Positions 23,150 to 30,231 of a stretch of DNA of 31,833 nucleotides are shown one piece after another (the stretch's first letter is position 1; the number at the start of each line of letters is the position of its first letter). The position numbers and the translations under genes were made by a program. The notes under the pieces were generated by a model, which was given only the letters and a program-made list of their open reading frames with translations, had not been told where the DNA came from and made no database searches. The stretch is from NCBI GenBank assembly GCA_023399375.1, contig JAEWPX010000149.1:1-31833 (forward strand), given 5' to 3'. This DNA is from Pseudomonadota bacterium. Lineage in GTDB: Bacteria; Desulfobacterota; Desulfovibrionia; Desulfovibrionales; Desulfovibrionaceae.

Positions 23150-23877
23150 CGCGCGGCACCCTGGGCAAGATCCTGCTCGCGGCCCTGGCGCTGGCCCTGG
23201 CGGCCGCGTTTTTCGGCTTCGGCTTCGACAAGTACCTGACGCTGTCCTTTCTCAAGCAGTCGCGCGAGGCGTTGGGTACGGCCTACGCCGCCGCGCCGGC
23301 GCGGTTTCTCGCCGGGTACTTCGCGCTCTACGTGCTCGTGGCCGCCCTGAGCCTGCCCGGGGCCACTGTGCTGACGCTCGCCGGCGGCGCGCTGTTCGGC
23401 TTCTGGACCACGCTCGTCGTCGTCTCCTTCGCCAGCACCCTCGGGGCCACGGCCGCTTGCGCCCTGGCGCGCACGCTCTTTCGCCAGGCCATCGCCCGCC
23501 GGCTGACCGGCAGGCTCAAGGCCATCGACGACGGCATCCGCCGCGAAGGCGCGTTCTACCTCTTCACCCTGCGCCTGATCCCGCTCTTTCCCTTCTTCGT
23601 GGTCAACGCGGCCATGGGGCTTACCGCCATGCCGCTACAAACCTTCTACGCCGTGTCCCAGATCGGCATGCTTCCGGGCACGGCCGTCTACGTCAACGCC
23701 GGGGCCCAGCTCGGCCGGCTGAATTCCCTGGCCGGCATCGTCTCCCCGACGCTGCTCGTGTCCTTCGCGCTGCTCGGCGTCTTTCCCCTGGCGGCCAAAA
23801 AGGCCGTCGCCCTGGCCCGGGCGCGCCGCGCCCGAAACGCCCGCAAGGGCCAAACAACTCGCGGAGAAACGTCATGA
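23146..23877 (+). CDS. TVP38/TMEM64 family (VTT domain) membrane protein
   Basis: This 243-aa integral membrane protein has several hydrophobic helices and the VTT-domain core SLPGATVLTLAGGALFGFWTT ... LRLIPLFPFFVVNAAMGLTAMPLQTFY ... GMLPGTAVYVNAGAQL. The family is related to DedA and has suggested roles in lipid scrambling or membrane homeostasis. The C-terminus is Arg/Ala-rich and basic. ATGA overlap with phr and with gnd shows coupled translation. Confidence 0.9.
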   Translation: MTRGTLGKILLAALALALAAAFFGFGFDKYLTLSFLKQSREALGTAYAAAPARFLAGYFALYVLVAALSLPGATVLTLAGGALFGFWTTLVVVSFASTLGATAACALARTLFRQAIARRLTGRLKAIDDGIRREGAFYLFTLRLIPLFPFFVVNAAMGLTAMPLQTFYAVSQIGMLPGTAVYVNAGAQLGRLNSLAGIVSPTLLVSFALLGVFPLAAKKAVALARARRARNARKGQTTRGETS

Positions 23878-24791
23878 AAATCGGCATGATCGGCCTCGGT
23901 CGCATGGGGCTCAACATGGCCCGGCGTCTGGCCCGGGGCGGCATCGAGGTCGTGGCCTACAACCGTACCGTGCAAAAGGCCAAGGACTTCGCGGCCGAAG
24001 AAGGCGCAAACGCGAGCGCGGCCGAAACCCTGGCCGCCCTGGTCGCGGCCCTGCCCGCCCCGCGTGTCGTCTGGCTCATGCTCCCGGCCGGCGCGCCGAC
24101 CGACGAGCACATCGAGGAACTGCTGCCCCTGCTCGCCCCCGGCGACACCATCGTCGACGGCGGCAACACCATGTACCGCGACGACCTGCGCCGCCACGAA
24201 ACCGCGGGCAAGCGCGGCATCCGCTACTGCGACGCCGGCGTCAGCGGCGGCATCTGGGGCCTGGCCGAAGGCTACTGCATCATGATCGGCGGCGAACCCG
24301 AGGTGGTCGCGCCCATAAGGCCCGCCCTGGACGTACTGACCGGCCCGGGCGGCAACCTGCACACCGGCCCCATCGGCTCCGGGCACTTCACCAAAATGGT
24401 CCACAACGGCATCGAATACGGCATGATGCAGGCCTACGCCGAGGGCTTCGAGATCCTGGCCGCCTCCCAGTTCGGGGACAAGCTCGACTTCCCGGCCATC
24501 TGCGACCTGTGGAACCACGGTTCGGTGGTGCGTTCGTGGCTGCTCGAACTGGCCCAGCGCGCCTTCACCGAGGACCCGCGCCTGGAGAGCCTCAAGCCCT
24601 ACGTGGACGATTCAGGCGAGGGCCGCTGGACGGTTGCTGCCGCCGTGGAAACGGCCGTGTCCGCCCCGGTCATCACCCTGTCGCTTTTCGAGCGTTTCCG
24701 CTCGCGCCAGGACAACTCCTTCCAGGACCGGGTGCTCGCGGCCCTGCGCAACCAGTTCGGCGGCCACGCCGTGAAGAGGAGGGAAGGCTGA
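23874..24791 (+). CDS. gnd: 6-phosphogluconate dehydrogenase, decarboxylating (short type)
   Basis: This 305-aa short-form (GntZ/YqeC-like) enzyme oxidises 6-phosphogluconate to ribulose 5-phosphate and CO2. It shows GLGRMG at residues 6-11, NRT after the second strand (the Arg suggests NADP preference), DGGNTMYRD, GVSGGIWGLAEGYCIMIGG and the catalytic segment GHFTKMVHNGIEYGMMQ. GGAG lies about 7 nt before the ATG. ATGA overlap links it to tvp38, and TGATG overlap links it to zwf. Confidence 0.93.
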   Translation: MKIGMIGLGRMGLNMARRLARGGIEVVAYNRTVQKAKDFAAEEGANASAAETLAALVAALPAPRVVWLMLPAGAPTDEHIEELLPLLAPGDTIVDGGNTMYRDDLRRHETAGKRGIRYCDAGVSGGIWGLAEGYCIMIGGEPEVVAPIRPALDVLTGPGGNLHTGPIGSGHFTKMVHNGIEYGMMQAYAEGFEILAASQFGDKLDFPAICDLWNHGSVVRSWLLELAQRAFTEDPRLESLKPYVDDSGEGRWTVAAAVETAVSAPVITLSLFERFRSRQDNSFQDRVLAALRNQFGGHAVKRREG

Positions 24792-26335
24792 TGGCTGACG
24801 CCCAGGATCCGGCCCTGGCCGAGGTGGTGCTCGGCCGCCCGAAAAATCCCGCCCCGGACGCGACCTGCCGCTTCGACCAGGTCGAGGCACCGGTGACCTT
24901 CGTCATCTTCGGCGTCACGGGCGACCTTGCCGGCCGCATGCTCCTGCCGGCCCTGGCCGCGCTTTACGCCGGCGGCAACATGCCGGAAAACTTCGCCATC
25001 GTCGGAGCCAGCCGCACGGACTTAAACGACGACACCTTCCGCGAGCGCATGCACGCGGCCCTCCAGGAATTCGGCGGCGTGGAGCCCAAGGTCTGGGAAG
25101 CGCTGGCCCCGCGCATGTCCTACATCCGGGTCCACTACGACGACCCGGCCTCGTTCGCGGCCCTGGGCACGGCGCTTAACGCCCTGGCCGCGGAAAAAAA
25201 CCTCGGCGGCAACCGCATCTTCTACCTGGCCGTGCCGCCCACGGCCTACGAGGACATCGCCGTCAACCTGGCCATGGCGGGACTGGCCGACGAAACCAGG
25301 GGCCACGCGCGCCTGGTCATCGAAAAGCCCTTCGGCCGCGACCTGGCCACGGCGCGGGTGCTGGAGCAGGCCCTGCACACGCGCTTCTCCGAACACCAGA
25401 TCTTCCGCATCGACCACTACCTGGCCAAGGAGACCGTGCAGAACATCCTCATGCTGCGCTTCGCCAACGCCATCTTCGAGCCGATCTGGAACCGACGCTA
25501 CGTGGATTACGTGAGCATCCTCGCCGCGGAATCCATCGGCGTCGAGCACCGCGCCTCCTACTACGACCACTTCGGCGTGCTGCGCGACATGTTCCAGAAC
25601 CACATGATGCAACTGCTGTCGCTTTGCACCATCGAGCCGCCGTCCCTTTTCGAGGCCGAGCTCGTACGCGACGAGAAGACCAAGGTCTTCCGGGCGCTTC
25701 GGCCCTTCAGCGCCGCCGACATGGCCGAAAACCTGGTGCTCGGCCAATACGCCTCCGGCGTGTGCGCCGGGGGCAAGGCCCCGGCCTACCTCGACGAGGA
25801 AGGCGTTCCCGGCGAGTCGCTGACCCCCACGTTCGCGGCCATGAAGGTCTACGTGGACAACTGGCGCTGGCAAGGCGTGCCGTTTTACATGATCTCGGGC
25901 AAGCGCCTGCCGGAGAAGCGCACGGAGATCGCGGTGCAGTTCAAGCCCGTGCCCTACTCCATGTTCCGGGAAATCTTCGGCGACCACATCAAGGCCAACC
26001 GCCTCACGCTGCGCATCCAGCCCGACGAGCAGGTGAGCCTGACCTTCCAGGCCAAGGCCCCGGGGCCGATGTGCCTGCGTTCGGTGACCATGAACTTCAA
26101 CTATTACCAGGGTTACGAAGGGCCGCAGCTGCCGGCCTACGCCAAGGTGCTGCTCGACTGCATGCTCGGCGACCAGACGCTTTTCTGGCGTCAGGACGGG
26201 GTGGAACTGTGCTGGAAGTTCCTGGCGCCCATGCTCGGCGATCCCGATCCCGGGCGGCTTTTCCTGTACAAGGCCGGCACCTGGGGACCGCAGGAGGCGG
26301 GCAAGCTGCTGACCGGCCACGGACTGACGCCATGA
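24791..26335 (+). CDS. zwf: glucose-6-phosphate 1-dehydrogenase (divergent fingerprint)
   Basis: This 514-aa enzyme oxidises glucose 6-phosphate to 6-phosphogluconolactone, giving NAD(P)H. The coenzyme motif reads GVTGDLAGRMLLPAL, where typical enzymes have GDLA-x-R-K-L, so the usual Lys after Arg is Met. The active-site segment reads RIDHYLAKETVQN instead of RIDHYLGKE; the catalytic His and Lys are kept. The N-terminus has about 30 extra residues. GGAGG at the end of gnd serves the ATG at 24791. The overall fold signature is complete, so it is probably active, perhaps belonging to a divergent Zwf subgroup. Confidence 0.93.
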   Translation: MADAQDPALAEVVLGRPKNPAPDATCRFDQVEAPVTFVIFGVTGDLAGRMLLPALAALYAGGNMPENFAIVGASRTDLNDDTFRERMHAALQEFGGVEPKVWEALAPRMSYIRVHYDDPASFAALGTALNALAAEKNLGGNRIFYLAVPPTAYEDIAVNLAMAGLADETRGHARLVIEKPFGRDLATARVLEQALHTRFSEHQIFRIDHYLAKETVQNILMLRFANAIFEPIWNRRYVDYVSILAAESIGVEHRASYYDHFGVLRDMFQNHMMQLLSLCTIEPPSLFEAELVRDEKTKVFRALRPFSAADMAENLVLGQYASGVCAGGKAPAYLDEEGVPGESLTPTFAAMKVYVDNWRWQGVPFYMISGKRLPEKRTEIAVQFKPVPYSMFREIFGDHIKANRLTLRIQPDEQVSLTFQAKAPGPMCLRSVTMNFNYYQGYEGPQLPAYAKVLLDCMLGDQTLFWRQDGVELCWKFLAPMLGDPDPGRLFLYKAGTWGPQEAGKLLTGHGLTP

Positions 26336-27051
26336 ACCGCGACATCCGCCGCTTCGCCGCCATGGACGCCCTGACCGTCGCGGCGCTTGCCGCCGTGCGC
26401 GAGGCCGCGCGCGAGGCCATGGGAGAGCGCGGCCGTTTCGTCGTGGCACTCTCCGGCGGCTCCTCGCCGCTTACGCTCTACGCCGCCATGGCGCGGGAAG
26501 GCTACGGTGCGCCGTTTGATGCCACGCACTTCTTCTTCGGCGACGAACGGCTCGTGCCCGTGGCCGACCGGCGCAACACCTTCGGCACGGTGGCCCCCAT
26601 CCTCTTCACGCCGACGCCCGTGCCCGTGGGCAACATCCGGCCCATGCCCGTGGAGATCCGGCCGGCGGCGCTCGCCGCCGAAACCTACGAGGCGGAAATC
26701 CGCGAGACGCTCGGCGCGGGGCCGGGGGAAATCCCCCGCTTCGACCTGATCCTGCTCGGCATGGGCCCGGACGGGCACACGGCGTCGCTTTTTCCGGGCA
26801 GCCCGGCGCTTGCCGAAACGCAAAAACTCGTCGCGGCCGTGCCCGCGCCGACCACGGTCGAGCCCCACGTGCCGCGGCTGACCTTCACCCTGCCGCTTGT
26901 AAACGCGGCGCGGCGCGTGGTCTTCCTGGCAGCGGCCAAGGGCAAGGAACAGGCGCTGGAAAAGGCGCTCGGCGACGCGCCGGACCCGGACGTGCCGGCA
27001 TCCCTGGTGCGGCCGCAGGGCGCGCTGACGTGGCTTGTCGCCACGGGCTGA
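26332..27051 (+). CDS. pgl: 6-phosphogluconolactonase
   Basis: This 239-aa enzyme hydrolyses 6-phosphogluconolactone to 6-phosphogluconate, linking zwf to gnd. The motifs VALSGGSSPLTLY, FFFGDERLVP...NTFG and LLGMGPDGHTASLFPG are those of the DevB/SOL family. ATGA overlap with zwf. It ends the operon and converges on the 193-aa gene with 2 bp between stop codons. Confidence 0.95.
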   Translation: MNRDIRRFAAMDALTVAALAAVREAAREAMGERGRFVVALSGGSSPLTLYAAMAREGYGAPFDATHFFFGDERLVPVADRRNTFGTVAPILFTPTPVPVGNIRPMPVEIRPAALAAETYEAEIRETLGAGPGEIPRFDLILLGMGPDGHTASLFPGSPALAETQKLVAAVPAPTTVEPHVPRLTFTLPLVNAARRVVFLAAAKGKEQALEKALGDAPDPDVPASLVRPQGALTWLVATG

Positions 27052-27053
27052 CT

Positions 27054-27635
27054 CTAGCTGAAGGAGGTGGCCGCAAGCCCGCCGAGGAAGCTCATGGTGA
27101 AGTCGGAGGAGGAGACGTCGCTGTTGAGCTGGTTAAGGTAGGCGGCGTAGCCGTTGGTGCGCAGGCGGGCGCTTGCCTGGCTCGCGGTCATGTTCTGGAG
27201 CGAGGCGCTGTTCTGGGCCAGGGCCGTGAAGGCCTGGGTGAGGACGTCGGTCTTGGCGAAAAGCGATTCGATGGCTTCCTTGTCCGGATGGTCGTTGGCC
27301 ACCTTCACCTTCCCGTCGCTGCCGAGCTTGAGGGTGATGGGCTTGCTCGTATCGATGCCGAGTTCGTCGAACTTGCTGGCGAGCGTCTGGGTCAGCTGCT
27401 GTTGCAGGGCTTCGTTTTGACTCTTGAGCGAAAGAATCGGGCTGACGTAGTCCGAATCGCTCTGCGACAGGGCCTTGGCGACGCTCGACCATGTGGCCGC
27501 GTCGGCCTTGCTCGAACTCGACGTGTCGCTGGTGGTCGTGTTGCCGGAGGCCGACCCCGTGGCGATGCCGGCGGTCGCGCCCTGGGTGATGGTGAGCTGC
27601 CGGTTCAGGCTGTCGTAACTTGTGGTGATGTCCAT
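27054..27635 (-). CDS. 193-aa Ser/Gln-rich protein, function unknown
   Basis: This soluble protein has no signal peptide, membrane helix or Cys. A Ser/Thr-rich stretch (about 25-45) precedes a helical region (LSLKSQNEALQQQLTQTLASKFDELGID), the segment LKLGSDGKVKVANDHPDKEAIE and a C-terminus ending in LGGLAATSFS. I have a vague memory of the NDHPDKE segment in other hypothetical proteins but cannot name a family. AGGAGG precedes the ATG at 27635 and a sigma-54-like site lies about 30 bp upstream. Low complexity and helical content would fit an exported or appendage-linked protein; this is a guess. Confidence 0.7.
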   Translation of the reverse strand: MDITTSYDSLNRQLTITQGATAGIATGSASGNTTTSDTSSSSKADAATWSSVAKALSQSDSDYVSPILSLKSQNEALQQQLTQTLASKFDELGIDTSKPITLKLGSDGKVKVANDHPDKEAIESLFAKTDVLTQAFTALAQNSASLQNMTASQASARLRTNGYAAYLNQLNSDVSSSDFTMSFLGGLAATSFS

Positions 27636-27663
27636 GACGCCCTCCTGTGGCCGTCGTGGACAT

Positions 27664-27679
27664 AGCAAGAATGATTCCA
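27664..27679 (-). promoter_or_regulatory. sigma-54-like promoter of the 193-aa gene
   Basis: The minus strand reads TGGAATC-N4-TTGCT with exact -24/-12 spacing. The -24 half keeps TGG but not GCACG in full. The start codon lies about 29 bp downstream. Confidence 0.5.
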
Positions 27680-27698
27680 GGAAAAACCTGCCGCCTGC

Positions 27699-27720
27699 CG
27701 CACCGCGTTTTCGCGGTGCG
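27699..27720 (-). terminator. hairpin downstream of the HD-GYP gene
   Basis: CGCACCGCG (27699-27707) pairs with CGCGGTGCG (27712-27720) around a TTTT loop. There is no adjoining T tract on the minus strand, so terminator function is uncertain. Confidence 0.4.
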
Positions 27721-27762
27721 TGCTTTCGTATTGCGCGCACGTTCCGCCGCGGCGCGCCCCTC

Positions 27763-29034
27763 CTAGCGCAGGGCGTCCTCGGGGCCGGGCTGCATCAGGA
27801 AGTCCAAGGGATCCAGGCCGAAAACATCCGGGTCCAGGGCCTGGGCGATGCCGGGCCCGCCCTCCTGCCAATCCCCCAGGTCGAACTGCCGTGGGGCGCA
27901 CGGCCGTCCCGACGCGTCGAGAACCAGGACCAGCTCGGGAAAAAGCGGCCGGCCGGGATTGCCCCGGCGCACGAAACCGTATTCGCCGCTTGCCAGTCGC
28001 ACGAAGCTGCCCACGGGATAGGGGCCCAGGAACTTGATGAAGCGTTCGACCAGTTGCGCGGGGAAATCCCGTCCGCGCATGCCGTAGAGCACGCCGAGCG
28101 CCCGGGTCGGCAACATGGCGTCCTTGTAGGAGCGGCGGCTGGTCAAGGCGTCGAAGACGTCGGCCACGCCGAGAACGCGGCCGAAAGGGTGGATGGCCTC
28201 GCCCGCAAGCCCCTGCGGGTACCCCGAGCCGTCGCATTTCTCGTGATGCTCGCCCACGCCGCGCAACACCGCGTCCGGCAGCCCCCGCCCGGCCAGCAGG
28301 CGGCAGCCGTGGGCCGGATGGTCGCGGATGCGTTCGAATTCCTGGGGCGAGAGCGGACCGGGCTTGTTGAGGATGGCGTCGGGCACGCCGGTCTTGCCCA
28401 GATCGTGGAACAACCCGGCCAGGCCCAACTGCTTGAGTCCCTGCCGGGAGATGCCGAGCGCCGCGCCGAAGGCCACGGCGAGCACGGCCACGTTGACGCC
28501 GTGGGTGAAGGTGTAGGCGTCGTGCACGCGCAGCTTGGCCAGGGCCACCATGGCGTCGCGGTTGTGCACGGCGCTGGTGATGACATCGTCGATGAGGGTT
28601 TCGGAGGCGGCGACGTTGACCTCGCCGCCGTTTCGCACCTCGCGCAGCACGTCGTGGGCGATGGCCAGGCAGTCCTGGTAGAGGGTCTTGGCCTCGGCCA
28701 GACTCCGGGCCAGGGGCCTCTGCTCGCCGGGCTTCCCGGGCGACGCCGGGGACTCGGGCGTCGACGCCTTCGCCGCGTCGTCGGACGCGGCAGCGGCCGC
28801 GCCCAGGGACGCGGTCAGCCGGCTGTCCAGCGCCGCCCGGGCCGAACCGAAACTCCCCTTCTCGGTGTCGATGAAGGCTTCCTCGTACCCGGCCTCGACG
28901 ATCTCGCGCAGCGCCCCGGCGTTTTCGATCACGCCCTCTCGGCTGTAAAGATAGGGATATTCGAGCCAGGACAGACCCGTGTCCATCACGTACATGCCGA
29001 CGGCAAGCTCGGCGACCTGGACTTTTCGCAGCAC
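27763..29034 (-). CDS. HD-GYP cyclic di-GMP phosphodiesterase with DUF3391 domain
   Basis: This 423-aa cytoplasmic protein starts with a DUF3391 domain (1 to about 75; KVQVAELAVGMYV). An Ala/Ser/Pro linker and an HD-GYP domain (about 155-335) follow. The metal residues are intact: LFHDLGKTGVPD (His210-Asp211) and HHEKCDGSGYPQGL (263-276, the GYP motif). It should cleave c-di-GMP and so favour motility over attachment. A further C-terminal segment of about 85 aa (FVRLASGEYGFV...) is typical of this architecture. It starts with GTG, preceded by GGGAGAG. It may be read through from the lipoprotein gene 84 bp upstream, past a hairpin. Confidence 0.93.
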   Translation of the reverse strand: MLRKVQVAELAVGMYVMDTGLSWLEYPYLYSREGVIENAGALREIVEAGYEEAFIDTEKGSFGSARAALDSRLTASLGAAAAASDDAAKASTPESPASPGKPGEQRPLARSLAEAKTLYQDCLAIAHDVLREVRNGGEVNVAASETLIDDVITSAVHNRDAMVALAKLRVHDAYTFTHGVNVAVLAVAFGAALGISRQGLKQLGLAGLFHDLGKTGVPDAILNKPGPLSPQEFERIRDHPAHGCRLLAGRGLPDAVLRGVGEHHEKCDGSGYPQGLAGEAIHPFGRVLGVADVFDALTSRRSYKDAMLPTRALGVLYGMRGRDFPAQLVERFIKFLGPYPVGSFVRLASGEYGFVRRGNPGRPLFPELVLVLDASGRPCAPRQFDLGDWQEGGPGIAQALDPDVFGLDPLDFLMQPGPEDALR

Positions 29035-29059
29035 GGCCTCTCTCCCGCGGGCCTGGAAC

Positions 29060-29096
29060 GCAGAAAGCCGAAAGGCGACACCTTCCGGCTTTCTGC
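29060..29096 (-). terminator. long hairpin after the lipoprotein gene
   Basis: An 11-bp stem, GCAGAAAGCCG with CGGCTTTCTGC, is extended by five more pairs including one G-U when read as minus-strand RNA. The same position is an A-C mismatch in plus-strand RNA, so the structure favours minus-strand transcription. There is no T tract, so it may attenuate or protect the mRNA. Confidence 0.5.
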
Positions 29097-29118
29097 ATAC
29101 GCTTTCACTTCACGGAGG

Positions 29119-30231
29119 TCACTGCTTTTCCGTCACCACACTTTGTTCGCCGACGATGCGGTATCCCGTACCTGCCGGGCGCAGCAGGAATGTAAACTTC
29201 GCTTGTCCGCGAACGTTCTTGCCGCTGTTCTTGACGGAAAACGCCGTCGGCACCGTGACGCGCAGGTCTCCGTTCGGCAATTTCTCCACGGACGCGGGCT
29301 TGGGCGTGTAGGTGCGTTCGGGCCAGCGCTGGAAGTAGTCCACCTTGTCCTGGCGCACGATGTCCTTGCCGCTCTTTCCTTTCTTGTAATAGTCCACGCG
29401 CTCGCCGTAATAGTCGAGCAGGCCGTTGACGTCGCCGGAACCGCTTTTGTCGAAAAAGCCCTTCACGAGGTCCGCCACGGCCGGCGGCACGGCCTCGACG
29501 GCGGGAGCGGCGCCTTCCTTGCCGGGGATGACGATTTCCGCGCCGGCTTCGAGGTGGTCGGCGTTCTTCATGTTGTTGGCGTCCATAATGTCCTTGGCGG
29601 ACACGCCGAACTTCTTGGCGATGCGCGTCAGGCTGTCGCCCCGGGCCACGGTGTAGGTCTGCCTGGCGGACTCCTTTGCAGGCGGCGGCGAAACGGTTTC
29701 GACCTCCACGGTTTCCACGGTCTCGCCCGATTGGTCGGGAGCCTGAGCCTGTGCGGGAGCCGGCGCAGCGGGCGGCGCGACCGCAGGGGCGGCGGGCGCG
29801 ACTTCCGGGGCCTTTGCCGGCGCAGCGGGCGCGGCGGCCTCGGGCTTTGCCGGTGCGGCGGGTTCCGGGGTCTTGGCCGGCTCGGGGGCCTTTTCCGGTG
29901 CGGCGGGCTTGGCCGCTTCCGGAGCTTTGGCCGGCGCGGCGGGCGCGGGCGGCGCGGGCGGCGCGGAACTGGCGTCGAGCCTCTTGCCGGCGGCCCGGGC
30001 CTCGCGCAGCCGCTGATACTCCTTGGCGTCCAGGGATTCGTTGTGATTGGCGTCGGCGGCCAGGAACTCCTCCACCGTCAGGTCCGGAAAGACCAGAATG
30101 AGTTCCTCGAAAATGACCTTGCCGTCCTTGTTGTGATCGACCTTCTCAAAGGACAGGGGGTCCTCCTTGCTGCAACCGCCGAGGGCCAGGCCGAGCGCCA
30201 GGGCCAAAGCCAGCATTTTCCCGTACGTCAT
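29119..30231 (-). CDS. lipoprotein with EF-hands, LysM domain and NTF2-like C-terminus
   Basis: In this 370-aa protein the signal peptide ends in LGGC (Cys20) with Ser at +2, suggesting outer-membrane sorting. Two EF-hand-like loops follow: DHNKDGKVIFEE (32-43, with D-N-D-K...E ligands) and DANHNESLDAKE (60-71). A Pro/Ala linker (about 88-165) leads to a LysM peptidoglycan-binding domain (YTVARGDSLTRIAKKFGV...IVIPG, about 192-237) and a SnoaL/NTF2-like domain (about 245-370; LLDYYGERVDYYKKGK...RWPERTY). AGGAGG precedes the ATG, which overlaps the stop of the PP2C gene (ATGA). It should tie Ca2+ or ligand sensing to the cell wall; that role is an inference. Confidence 0.9.
   Translation of the reverse strand: MTYGKMLALALALGLALGGCSKEDPLSFEKVDHNKDGKVIFEELILVFPDLTVEEFLAADANHNESLDAKEYQRLREARAAGKRLDASSAPPAPPAPAAPAKAPEAAKPAAPEKAPEPAKTPEPAAPAKPEAAAPAAPAKAPEVAPAAPAVAPPAAPAPAQAQAPDQSGETVETVEVETVSPPPAKESARQTYTVARGDSLTRIAKKFGVSAKDIMDANNMKNADHLEAGAEIVIPGKEGAAPAVEAVPPAVADLVKGFFDKSGSGDVNGLLDYYGERVDYYKKGKSGKDIVRQDKVDYFQRWPERTYTPKPASVEKLPNGDLRVTVPTAFSVKNSGKNVRGQAKFTFLLRPAGTGYRIVGEQSVVTEKQ

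Noticed and set aside
29810..29970. Repetitive Ala/Pro coding DNA as a tandem repeat element
   Set aside because: It is the in-frame low-complexity linker of the LysM lipoprotein and needs no separate explanation.
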